From positions 1-14,111 of the forward strand of contig JAHIVS010000680.1 in the NCBI GenBank assembly GCA_018816605.1: 14,111 bases of DNA, written 5' to 3'. The notes beneath the pieces were generated by a model that made no database searches, had not been told where the DNA came from, and saw only the letters and a program-made list of their open reading frames with translations. Positions 1-7,419 of this stretch are shown here, piece after piece; the stretch's first letter is position 1; every line of letters starts with the position of its first letter. A program made the translations under genes and the position numbers. The DNA is from Pseudomonadota bacterium. Its GTDB lineage: Bacteria; Desulfobacterota; Desulfobacteria; Desulfobacterales; Desulfobacteraceae.

Positions 1-1
1 A

Positions 2-442
2 CGCACCATTGAATTCATTGAAACAATCCGCATTGCCATGGCCGATAACCAGGCTGCCATAGACCGGCTTGTCAAGTTTATAAGCGACTATAAGGCCTAT
101 TTTATCAAAAAAGACCTGAACTGGGTCTATCAGATTCAACAATTTTATACCAATCGAAATGTGTTGCTTCACTATAAAAGCCTGAATGCATATCTGGATG
201 ATTTTGAAGCACTGCTCAGCTATACCCACACCAATTTTTATAATATCACAAAGGCAAAAACCAAAGAGCATTTAAACAATTACGATGAATACTATCTCCG
301 GTACCGCAGGGCAGTAGATACACATAATAAATTCAATGTCCAGCGCATCGAGTTTCAAAATGAATTTCTGATCAAATATCCGGACATCAAACCCTACCTG
401 CCCGGAGAACGTCAGACCGACACCTTCAGGCTTTGGGAGTAG
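2..442 (+). CDS. C-terminal part of an unidentified helical protein (truncated by window edge)
   Basis: The frame is open from the left edge and ends at TAG 440-442, giving about 146 visible residues. The ATG at 38 is in frame, but codons before it are also open and read like protein (RTIEFIETIRIA), so the true start is probably upstream of the window. The visible part is rich in Tyr, Asn, Lys and Phe, has no cysteine, and looks mostly alpha-helical with no membrane segment. It ends in a Pro-rich turn (YLPGE) and a short tail. I do not recognise the family and assign no function. Its last 31 bp overlap the 3' end of the convergent activase gene, with no terminator hairpin visible between them. 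Confidence 0.65.
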   Translation, partial: RTIEFIETIRIAMADNQAAIDRLVKFISDYKAYFIKKDLNWVYQIQQFYTNRNVLLHYKSLNAYLDDFEALLSYTHTNFYNITKAKTKEHLNNYDEYYLRYRRAVDTHNKFNVQRIEFQNEFLIKYPDIKPYLPGERQTDTFRLWE

Positions 443-3400
443 GACTGAATCCGCTGATATTTGAGAAAGGGAATGATCACCTCGTTTTTATTCCCGCCGG
501 ACACATCATAGGTAATGCTGACAATGGGAACTTTTGTTTTTTCCTCTATCTTGGCTGCCATGGCCTCGGTCACAAGACCGGCACAGCAGAATGCCGGATT
601 GGTCTGGACCAGGAGTCTTAAATCCGGGTGTTCATTGATAATATGGTGAATTTTTAAGATATTGTCCATGGATTCTCCCGTGTGTTCCGGAAGAATCCCG
701 TATTGTTCCAGAAGGGTTTCATAGGAATCGCTTACAACCAGGTCGGATTCCTTTAGGATGGGTTCAAAATATTTATAATATTTTTTTTCCATTGTCTGCA
801 TGGCCGTCAGCAATGCCTTGTTTGAAATCAGGCTCAGGTACTTGCCTTCCTTGAACCATTTTTTAAAATAAGAGTTGGCAATGATTTTGATATATTTATA
901 ATAGGGTGTGGTGACCACTTCTCCGCCATTTGCTTCGATAAAATGGACCAGGTCCTGATTCATGATATCATTGTCCCTGACATATAAATCTCCGAATATG
1001 GCAACCTTGGGCCGTTTTACATTCTTTTTTACCTGGATTCTGGTCATCTGTGAAATGACTTCCTTTAAGGCTTTTTCCTTGGACCCTCCGGTGAGGAAAG
1101 CCGCCCCGATGATGGACAGGGCCGTTGCCAGAACCCGGTCTGTCTCACCTTTGTTGACTTCGTAGGGCCGTATCTTGCAGCCAATACTTCGAAGAAGTCC
1201 TCCGAACATATAGGCATAATATGCATTTGTCGAAGCTTTAAAGGAGATATCAAACAAGGACAACTCTCCTGTGTAGATCCGGGAATCTTCAAATCCGTTC
1301 CGTTCCCGCTCAAAAATTTTATTAATATGGTAGGGGTACATTTTTATATTACAGGCAATTTCTGAGCGATTGAGCCAGAGAACTGCCCGGGACGGGTCAA
1401 TCTCGTGTTGTTTAACTGTGTGGATGAATCCTGCGGCAATGGCATTGAGGGGGATGCATTGCCCTGTATTGGTCAGAATGCTCTGTTTGAGTGTTGTTTG
1501 GGTTTCCTCCATTAACAGGGCGTCATAGCCTTCATTTTTTAGGGTTGCCACGAGCAACTGGCCTGTAAAATGGTCCCAGTTGGGAAACACAATGGTTTTT
1601 TGCTCCAGGGAGGCCGTATGGGAGGGATGAAAGTAGTTGTTTTGGGAAGGGGTACCTCCATGGCGGTAATGGTTGGTAAAGGCGCGAACCGCCGCTTCTA
1701 TCCTTGTCTCGTATCCCACACTAGAATCGTGCTCGTCCAGCTCGAGCACAAGATACGGCTTGTCGAAATGGGCCATGATTTCTTTAAAATAATCCACCCC
1801 AAAGGAATCGGGAGCACATTTAAAAGAAGAGATATACACAGGGTATAAATCCTTGGTGGTGGCAGCGATATAGGTTGCTTCCAGAATGGTGGCGGCATGC
1901 TTCCAGTGAATTTCTTTGAGCAGGGGACGGATCAGTGAAAAATCATGCCCCTGGGTATCCAGCATATCCTGAAAAAAGGTTTTCACTCCGAGGCGTTCAA
2001 AAATACCGGGAATATTATTGTTCATGGAATCTGCGAGAACCGTGTAGGGCCTTCCCAAAAGAACCGCTTTAACGCCGGGTGTCTGCCCGTGGTGCGTTTG
2101 GTACAGCGCCTTTAATTTTACCTGATTTTGCTGTTTGAATTCCATGGCACGGTCATAGGCCAAAACAATATCATAAAAGGAAAAAAACAATTCTCGGGAC
2201 ACTGATTTTAAGGATTTGTACAATTCAAGTTTGGTATGAAAACTGGTATATAAATATTGAACGATGGGCGACATCAGTCTTTTCTGGTCCGTTTCCCCAA
2301 GACAGGCGATGATGGACGGGGTAAACTGGGTGTAATAGCAGTGCTGGCGGCGGGTTTTGTTTTCCTTTGGTTTGTCTTCAAAGTAAAAGGGAAGAAAAAC
2401 ATAATCCGCTTTTTCCATCAGATGGGCCACATGTCCGTGCAAGGCAACGACCGGTGCACAAAACTCCGCATTGGCAATGGTTTTTCCCCGTTGAACCGGG
2501 TTTTTCAATCCCTTGCTGGTGATGGTTTTTATCCCAAGATTTGAAAAAAAATGTTGCCAGAAGTCCAGGTCTTCAAACAAATGGAGGGCAGCCGGAATTC
2601 CAATGGTAAAATCATGGACATCCTTAGTGACATCCTTGATTTGGGTGTGCTGTCTCCTCAGTCGGATCAAATCATAGCGGTTCTTTTGGGGCACCATTTT
2701 CTGGGTTTCATAATCCCTGCCGCATAAAAAACCATAGGCCTGGGGGGCGTTGTCAATGTCGGCAATGGTCAGTTTGCAGTGGTTGGTGCACAAAAGACAG
2801 GTTTCCTGACGAACCGGAATATCCTTTGACCACAGGTCAAATCCCCTGAAACCTGTCTGGATGGTTTCCTGATCCCCTTTTTGGGCCATGACCAGCAGGG
2901 CGACCCCCAGGGCTCCGGTCAAATGACAAAATTTGGAGACCTGGATGGGTTTTTTGAGTTTTTGCTCAAATGCGGCCACCAGAGCCTTGTTTCGGGCGGT
3001 AGCTCCCTGAAAAAGGATCACATTGCCAATTTTTCCCATGTTTGCGACTTTGGTCAGGTAATTGTCCCGAACCGAATGGAGCACAGAGGCAAGAATTTCA
3101 TTTTTTGCATACCCTTCTGCAAAAAAATAGTTCAGATCCCGTTCCATGAAGACCGTGCACCGATCACTGGAGACAGGGGAGGTAACCCCTTCGGTCCTTG
3201 CCGAATATTCCGATAAGGGGCAACCCAGTTTGCTTGCCTGTTCTTCGATGAAACTGCCGGTTCCGGCAGCACAGACCGTGTTCATGACAGAAGAGGTGAC
3301 CATGCCGTTCTTGAGAAGGGTAAATTTTGCATCCTGTCCGCCGATCTCAATAATGGTATCCACATCCTTGTTCAGATTCACGGCAGCAGTTGCATGGGCG

Positions 3401-4644
3401 GTTATTTCGTCGGGTTCCAGATCGGCTCCGATAATTTTGCCTGCGATCCGTCTGCCGGACCCGGTTGTCCCGCAGCCCTTAATGATAAGATCCGGATGGT
3501 ATTGACGCAAAAAATGGTCACAGGCTTTAAAGATTTTTTGAATTGCCATGACCGGTCTGGATGCAGTTTTGGTGTAAAATCCGGCAATGGGCAGGCCCTT
3601 TGGGTCAATGACAATGCATTTGGTACTGGTGGAGCCCACATCCAGGCCCAAAAAGCCGTGGGCACTGCAAAGAGAGGACGGATCAGCATAAATATCCACC
3701 TCCACCCCTTCGGTGATATGGGAATCAAAACAGGTGAAATCCGGATAATCGGATAAGGATAATACAAGCTCTGGATACCGGTAACTCTCTTGAACACAAG
3801 TGTCTTTAAAATAGTCTTCAATACGGTTGAAGACCCTGCGCTTGTCATGGGTTTGTTTTAACTGGTCCTTCAGGCACAAGGCAGCTCCGACGGCACCATA
3901 GACTTGCGAATATTCATCCGTAAAAAACGTTATACCGGTAATGGCTTCCAGGTGGTGCTTTACACAAAGATTCTTGGACACACCGCCGCAAAAAACAATT
4001 TTTGACCCGGATGCCTTTTGTTTGAACAGGGTATTGGCAATGTTTTTGGCAAGACCAAAGCAAAGCCCGTCACAAATTTGTCCAATATCATATCCTTCCT
4101 GCTGGGCATGGATCAAATCGGTTTTTGCAAAAACAGCACACCGGGTGGCAATATCCGGACGTTTCTTGTTGTTTGTTAGGGCCTTCTGGCTGATCTGGCC
4201 TGAGTCAGCCAGGTTCAGACGCCCGGCCTGCTGGTCTAAAAAACTGCCGGTTCCGGCCGCACAGGAAGAATTTTGTTTTGCACCGACATAATTGCCCAGT
4301 TCATCAAACAGGCTGAGAAAAAATTTTTCCCCCCCGATGTGTAAAATTCCGCTAAAGGAGATGCCATGGAGATGTTTGGCCGTCCGTATCACACACACCT
4401 GCTCATCAAAGAGGGCATGGGAAAAAACATTGGAAGGGGTCGAGGCGGTCTTGGATACATAACCGACATTTTTAAGGGATGCATCGGCCAGAAGATTCCG
4501 AAGGCACTCTTTTACATCCCCATGGTGATGGGCGGTGGCCCGGTGGAAGACGTCCCCTTTTTCGTTCAAAGCGGCGATGCTGACACTCACGGACCCCGCA
4601 TCAATCCCCAGAATGTCAGCCCTCTGTTTTATGTCAGATTTCAA
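412..4644 (-). CDS. Large BadF/BadG/HgdC-family acyl-CoA dehydratase activase-like protein with two ASKHA domains and a DUF2229-type region
   Basis: This 1410-residue protein has two tandem ASKHA ATPase domains of the BcrAD_BadFG (2-hydroxyacyl-CoA dehydratase activator) type. Domain 1 covers about residues 10-260: phosphate loop ILGIDAGSVS, SCAAGTGSF with C128, RCAVFAKTD with C169. Domain 2 covers about 331-585: FLGLDVGSTSTK, VCAAGTGSF with C458, RCTVFMERD with C496. In HgdC the two equivalent cysteines bind the 4Fe-4S cluster bridging two subunits, and a tandem protein could form that site within one chain (inference). A cysteine-rich linker (ETCLLCTNHCKL, about 615-624) leads into a DUF2229-type region (about 680-900) and a C-terminal part resembling dehydratase-component proteins. 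The 1400-residue length is usual for this long subfamily, whose substrate is unknown. The start is TTG, one base after the upstream gene's stop; no ATG lies before the first ATP-binding motif. No dehydratase genes are visible nearby. Confidence 0.88.
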   Translation of the reverse strand: MKSDIKQRADILGIDAGSVSVSIAALNEKGDVFHRATAHHHGDVKECLRNLLADASLKNVGYVSKTASTPSNVFSHALFDEQVCVIRTAKHLHGISFSGILHIGGEKFFLSLFDELGNYVGAKQNSSCAAGTGSFLDQQAGRLNLADSGQISQKALTNNKKRPDIATRCAVFAKTDLIHAQQEGYDIGQICDGLCFGLAKNIANTLFKQKASGSKIVFCGGVSKNLCVKHHLEAITGITFFTDEYSQVYGAVGAALCLKDQLKQTHDKRRVFNRIEDYFKDTCVQESYRYPELVLSLSDYPDFTCFDSHITEGVEVDIYADPSSLCSAHGFLGLDVGSTSTKCIVIDPKGLPIAGFYTKTASRPVMAIQKIFKACDHFLRQYHPDLIIKGCGTTGSGRRIAGKIIGADLEPDEITAHATAAVNLNKDVDTIIEIGGQDAKFTLLKNGMVTSSVMNTVCAAGTGSFIEEQASKLGCPLSEYSARTEGVTSPVSSDRCTVFMERDLNYFFAEGYAKNEILASVLHSVRDNYLTKVANMGKIGNVILFQGATARNKALVAAFEQKLKKPIQVSKFCHLTGALGVALLVMAQKGDQETIQTGFRGFDLWSKDIPVRQETCLLCTNHCKLTIADIDNAPQAYGFLCGRDYETQKMVPQKNRYDLIRLRRQHTQIKDVTKDVHDFTIGIPAALHLFEDLDFWQHFFSNLGIKTITSKGLKNPVQRGKTIANAEFCAPVVALHGHVAHLMEKADYVFLPFYFEDKPKENKTRRQHCYYTQFTPSIIACLGETDQKRLMSPIVQYLYTSFHTKLELYKSLKSVSRELFFSFYDIVLAYDRAMEFKQQNQVKLKALYQTHHGQTPGVKAVLLGRPYTVLADSMNNNIPGIFERLGVKTFFQDMLDTQGHDFSLIRPLLKEIHWKHAATILEATYIAATTKDLYPVYISSFKCAPDSFGVDYFKEIMAHFDKPYLVLELDEHDSSVGYETRIEAAVRAFTNHYRHGGTPSQNNYFHPSHTASLEQKTIVFPNWDHFTGQLLVATLKNEGYDALLMEETQTTLKQSILTNTGQCIPLNAIAAGFIHTVKQHEIDPSRAVLWLNRSEIACNIKMYPYHINKIFERERNGFEDSRIYTGELSLFDISFKASTNAYYAYMFGGLLRSIGCKIRPYEVNKGETDRVLATALSIIGAAFLTGGSKEKALKEVISQMTRIQVKKNVKRPKVAIFGDLYVRDNDIMNQDLVHFIEANGGEVVTTPYYKYIKIIANSYFKKWFKEGKYLSLISNKALLTAMQTMEKKYYKYFEPILKESDLVVSDSYETLLEQYGILPEHTGESMDNILKIHHIINEHPDLRLLVQTNPAFCCAGLVTEAMAAKIEEKTKVPIVSITYDVSGGNKNEVIIPFLKYQRIQSYSQSLKVSV

Positions 4645-4645
4645 T

Positions 4646-5119
4646 TTAGATTTGTTCCTTTATCTGGGCCCAGAATTCATTCACACCGTAAAACCATCCG
4701 TCCATGAACATGAGTTCGTGATCCACCACATTGTCACTGGCATATTTGCCCAACTCATGGGTGTCATGGACCTGTTCAAAATAGGGTTTAAATTTTACAT
4801 CATTGGTCAGCTCATACGTATCCTTAAAGTGCACCACGTACAAAAGGTCTTCATAATGGGCAGACCGGGCCCATTTTATGCCTTCATTCTTTCCGGATTT
4901 GAAAAATTGTTTTTCCCAGATCATTTTTTCCTGGTGAAGCCGCTTGATGATTTCCGACAAGTCAAAATCTTCGGAAAAGCGTTTCTGAAATTCCTCTTTC
5001 TTTTGAATGGCATCTGTCAGTGCTTCCTGGAACATTTTGGAAAAATTAAAAGAATTTCGCCATTCCTTGAGTTTGTCGTGGAGCAGGTCGGGTATGCTCA
5101 ATGTTATTTTCTGGGCCAT
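4646..5119 (-). CDS. Small protein with ribbon-helix-helix-like N-terminus, possible regulator or partner of the activase
   Basis: This 157-residue protein starts at an ATG with a good site, AAAGGA followed by 7 nt. The first 40 residues (MAQKITLSIPDLLHDKLKEW then a helix with NFSKMFQEAL) match the pattern of a ribbon-helix-helix (CopG/MetJ-type) DNA-binding fold: a short strand with alternating residues, then two helices. Residues 42-80 are strongly charged and probably coiled, and the rest is acidic and aromatic with no cysteines. I do not recognise the C-terminal domain. It is followed after one base by the activase, so the two are almost certainly co-transcribed. It could autoregulate from the palindrome at 5198-5209 (inference). 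An alternative is a non-DNA-binding accessory protein whose N-terminus only resembles the fold. Confidence 0.75.
   Translation of the reverse strand: MAQKITLSIPDLLHDKLKEWRNSFNFSKMFQEALTDAIQKKEEFQKRFSEDFDLSEIIKRLHQEKMIWEKQFFKSGKNEGIKWARSAHYEDLLYVVHFKDTYELTNDVKFKPYFEQVHDTHELGKYASDNVVDHELMFMDGWFYGVNEFWAQIKEQI
4656..4661 (-). promoter_or_regulatory. Ribosome binding site supporting the TTG start of the activase
   Basis: On the minus strand AAAGGA lies 11 nt before the TTG at 4644-4642, inside the last codons of the upstream small gene. The spacing is slightly long. With a stop-to-start gap of one base, translational coupling is likely. It supports TTG because there is no other start codon before the first phosphate-binding loop. 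Confidence 0.45.
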
Positions 5120-5197
5120 ATATTTTTTCCTTTGAACTGGGAAATGGATAATTCATATGTGTCTTCTGTCTATATACGTACAATTATTTTTATTACG

Positions 5198-5209
5198 TGT
5201 CAATTGACA
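5198..5209. promoter_or_regulatory. Perfect 12-bp palindrome in the divergent promoter region, possible operator
   Basis: TGTCAATTGACA is a perfect inverted repeat with no spacer. It lies between the divergent RHH-like gene (start 5119) and mlaE (start 5283). Each strand carries a consensus -35 hexamer TTGACA as half of the palindrome. I do not see a convincing -10 at 16-18 bp on either side, so a protein-binding site is as likely as a shared -35 element. Confidence 0.4.
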
Positions 5210-5246
5210 TTGCCACTTAATCAGACAAATTGAAATCAAAGGGATC

Positions 5247-5275
5247 TTGTCTTTTAGGGCCAAACCCTATATAAA
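5247..5275 (+). promoter_or_regulatory. Possible sigma-70-like promoter of the mla cluster, close to the ATG
   Basis: TTGTCT (5247-5252) and TATAAA (5270-5275) are separated by 17 bp. Transcription would then begin near 5282, at or next to the ATG at 5283, giving an almost leaderless mRNA. This agrees with the lack of a Shine-Dalgarno sequence before that ATG. It is a sequence match only. Confidence 0.3.
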
Positions 5276-5282
5276 CAAGCCC

Positions 5283-6074
5283 ATGGATACAAAACAAATT
5301 GAAAATATCGGGGGGGCAACCCTGGACGCCGTGACATCCATTGGGCGGATGACCCTGTTTTTTATCTCTGGCGTGGCCTGGATTTTTGTGCGGCCGTTTC
5401 AAGTGGACAAAATTTGCGACCATACCTGGTTTATCGGGGCAAAATCTCTATTTGTCATTGTATTGACCGGACTTTTCACCGGCATGGTTCTGGGCCTTCA
5501 GGGGTATTATACCCTCGTCACCTTTGGGTCTGAGGCGGCACTGGGAGCTGCCGTATCCCTTTCCATTATCAGGGAGCTTGGCCCTGTTCTGTCGGCTATC
5601 ATGATTACGGCCAGGGCAGGGTCTGCCATTGCTGCCGAAATTGGTGTCATGCGGATATCAGAGCAGATTGATGCCCTGGAGACCATGCAGATCAATCCCA
5701 TCCGTTTTTTGTTTTCACCACGAATTGTGGCAGCCTTGATCAGTTTCCCTCTCCTGACCGCTATTTTTGATGTGGTGGGCATATTTGGCGGATATCTGAC
5801 CGGATCCCTGATGATGGGAATCAACCAGTCGGTCTATATGGACAAAGTGGTCGAAAGTGTAAGGCTAATAGATATTTTCGGCGGTTTTCTCAAGTCATTT
5901 GTATTTGCAATTGTGGTCACCACCATCTGCTGCTATCGCGGATACTACACCCATTTGAGCACCACACAAGGCTATGGTGCCAAGGGGGTGTCCATGGCCA
6001 CCACAAACTCTGTGGTTCAATCTTGTGTCTATATATTAATCGTAGATTATATCATTACCTATTTTCTGGTTTAA
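5283..6074 (+). CDS. mlaE: MlaE-type ABC transporter permease, phospholipid transport
   Basis: This inner-membrane permease of the Mla/MCE system moves phospholipids between the inner membrane and the periplasmic MCE ring. It has 263 residues, close to the E. coli length. Membrane segments lie near residues 22-37, 52-75, 84-112, 146-180 and 203-216, with a last one at 245-262. The family core motif spans about 98-134: RELGPVLSAIM, then ARAGSAIAAEIG, then the EQIDALE segment. I chose the ATG at 5283. A TTG at 5247 would add 12 residues, but the possible promoter at 5247-5275 argues against it. The gene is followed after 4 bp by its ATPase, and the order mlaE-mlaF-mlaD-mlaA makes the assignment firm. 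Divergent from the RHH/activase unit. Confidence 0.92.
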   Translation: MDTKQIENIGGATLDAVTSIGRMTLFFISGVAWIFVRPFQVDKICDHTWFIGAKSLFVIVLTGLFTGMVLGLQGYYTLVTFGSEAALGAAVSLSIIRELGPVLSAIMITARAGSAIAAEIGVMRISEQIDALETMQINPIRFLFSPRIVAALISFPLLTAIFDVVGIFGGYLTGSLMMGINQSVYMDKVVESVRLIDIFGGFLKSFVFAIVVTTICCYRGYYTHLSTTQGYGAKGVSMATTNSVVQSCVYILIVDYIITYFLV

Positions 6075-6078
6075 AAAA

Positions 6079-6816
6079 ATGACCCTGCCATTGATTCAAT
6101 TTGTTGATATTCAGAAAAGCTTTGGTTCCAACCAGGTGCTCAAGGGCGTCAACCTGTCCATATACCAGGGAGATATCCTGGCGGTTATTGGTAAGAGCGG
6201 CACGGGCAAATCGGTTTTGCTCAAGCACATTATCGGGCTTGTCAGCCAGGATTCGGGAGAATTGCTGATCCGGGGGATTCCCCTTCATTCCATGCCCCCA
6301 AAAGATAAACTTCGCTTTAAAAAAGAACTCAGTTATATGTTCCAGGAAAATGCCCTGTTTGATTTTCTGACTGTTTTTGATAATATCGCCTTACCATTGG
6401 CAGAAAATTGCTTATATCCGAAAGCCACCATTGAAGAACGCGTAAACCTAAGAATGCACCAGCTTGGACTTGGGCCCATCGGGGAAAAATTTCCCTTCCA
6501 GCTATCGGGCGGAATGCGAAAGAGGGTTGCCCTTGCAAGGGCCCTTGTCACAGATCCCCAGGTGGTATTATTCGATGAGCCGACCACGGGACTGGATCCG
6601 ATCAGAAAAAAAAAGGTTCATACCATGATTGAGGAATACCAGAGACAATTCGGATTTACTGCCGTTATTGTCAGCCACGATATTCCGGAAATTTTTGATC
6701 TAGCCCAGCAGGTTGCCATGCTGGATGAAGGGAAGATTGTTTTTCAAGGCACCAAGGACGATATCCTGCACACTCACAGCAACATTGTAAATGCCTTCAT
6801 CCAGGGCGAAGAATAG
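6079..6816 (+). CDS. mlaF: MlaF-type ABC transporter ATPase, phospholipid transport
   Basis: This 245-residue ABC ATPase energises the MlaE permease from the cytoplasmic face. All motifs are present: Walker A GKSGTGKS (38-45), Q-loop Q89, signature LSGGM (142-146), Walker B VVLFDE (162-167), D-loop GLDP (171-174) and switch His200. The start lies 4 bp after the mlaE stop and has no clear Shine-Dalgarno sequence, so translation is probably coupled to mlaE. The closest families are MlaF and the plant/mycobacterial MCE ATPases; the neighbouring mlaE and mlaD decide the call. No STAS-domain MlaB, which stabilises MlaF in E. coli, is visible in the cluster. Confidence 0.92.
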   Translation: MTLPLIQFVDIQKSFGSNQVLKGVNLSIYQGDILAVIGKSGTGKSVLLKHIIGLVSQDSGELLIRGIPLHSMPPKDKLRFKKELSYMFQENALFDFLTVFDNIALPLAENCLYPKATIEERVNLRMHQLGLGPIGEKFPFQLSGGMRKRVALARALVTDPQVVLFDEPTTGLDPIRKKKVHTMIEEYQRQFGFTAVIVSHDIPEIFDLAQQVAMLDEGKIVFQGTKDDILHTHSNIVNAFIQGEE

Positions 6817-6859
6817 AGGTGTCGCCCATGGATCAAAAGATAAGAATCAGAGGAAAACT

Positions 6860-7312
6860 ATGGACAAGCGAAAAATAGAATTTTACGTGGGAATGTTTGT
6901 TATTGCAGGCGTAATCTGTATCGGATACCTGGTCATCTCCATTGGGGAGTTCCGTTATTTCTCCCAGGATAGATATTCAGTATATGGGTATTTTTCTTCG
7001 GTCTCAGGGCTCAAGGACGGAGCCCGGGTGGAAATAGCCGGGGTGGAAATTGGAAATGTTTCTGGAATCAGTATCGACAGGGAACGACTTTTGGCAAAAG
7101 TGGTCTTCAGTATCGATCGCGAGATTGAATTATCCGAAGATAGTATTGCCTCTGTTAAAACTTCTGGTATAATAGGTCAAAAATATATAGATATTTCACC
7201 GGGGGGGGCTGACGATATATTGGGTGATGGAGATAGGATCGACAATACCGAATCCTCCCTGAATATTGAATCTTTGGTGAGAAAATTTATTTTCGCCAAT
7301 GAAAAACCCTAG
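6860..7312 (+). CDS. mlaD: MlaD-type MCE-domain protein, periplasmic phospholipid carrier ring subunit
   Basis: This 150-residue protein has one N-terminal membrane helix (about 9-29) and a single MCE domain (about 37-116: SVYGYFSSVSGLKDGARV, VEIAGVEIGNV, TSGIIGQKYIDI, SPGG). Such proteins form hexameric rings on MlaE and shuttle lipids across the periplasm. I chose the ATG at 6860 because AGAGGA sits 5-6 nt upstream; an in-frame upstream start at 6791 overlaps mlaF and codes no family-like residues. The tail after the MCE domain is short (about 35 residues), compared with 183 residues in total for E. coli MlaD. A run of 8 G at 7201-7208 lies in codons for SPGGA. Confidence 0.9.
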   Translation: MDKRKIEFYVGMFVIAGVICIGYLVISIGEFRYFSQDRYSVYGYFSSVSGLKDGARVEIAGVEIGNVSGISIDRERLLAKVVFSIDREIELSEDSIASVKTSGIIGQKYIDISPGGADDILGDGDRIDNTESSLNIESLVRKFIFANEKP

Positions 7313-7419
7313 GATTCCTTTTGTGACAGACCTGAACACGCACCTTAAATATTAGTGTTCCCCAAAGATCACAAACACCTGAAATCCTTTATGAAATAAT
7401 TTATGGAAAAGGTTAAAAA

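Noticed and set aside
3402..3848. Minus-strand open frame of 148 residues within the activase region in another frame
   Set aside because: It overlaps the second ASKHA domain, which has clear conserved motifs in the main frame; it is a shadow frame.
4535..5233. Long plus-strand open frame (232 residues) opposite the RHH-like gene and the activase start
   Set aside because: It is antisense to a gene with a good ribosome binding site and family-like N-terminus, has no site of its own, and its hydrophobic composition is that expected from reading the opposite strand.
6828..6878. Mini-ORF of 16 codons between mlaF and mlaD that overlaps the mlaD start
   Set aside because: It has a weak upstream AGAGG and could couple translation, but it is short, ends within mlaD in another frame and nothing in its sequence suggests selection. 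Not supported as a gene.
7201..7208. Run of 8 G in mlaD as a second slippage tract
   Set aside because: Eight bases is near what codons for Pro-Gly-Gly-Ala can give by chance and is much less slip-prone than the C12 run, so I only mention it under mlaD.
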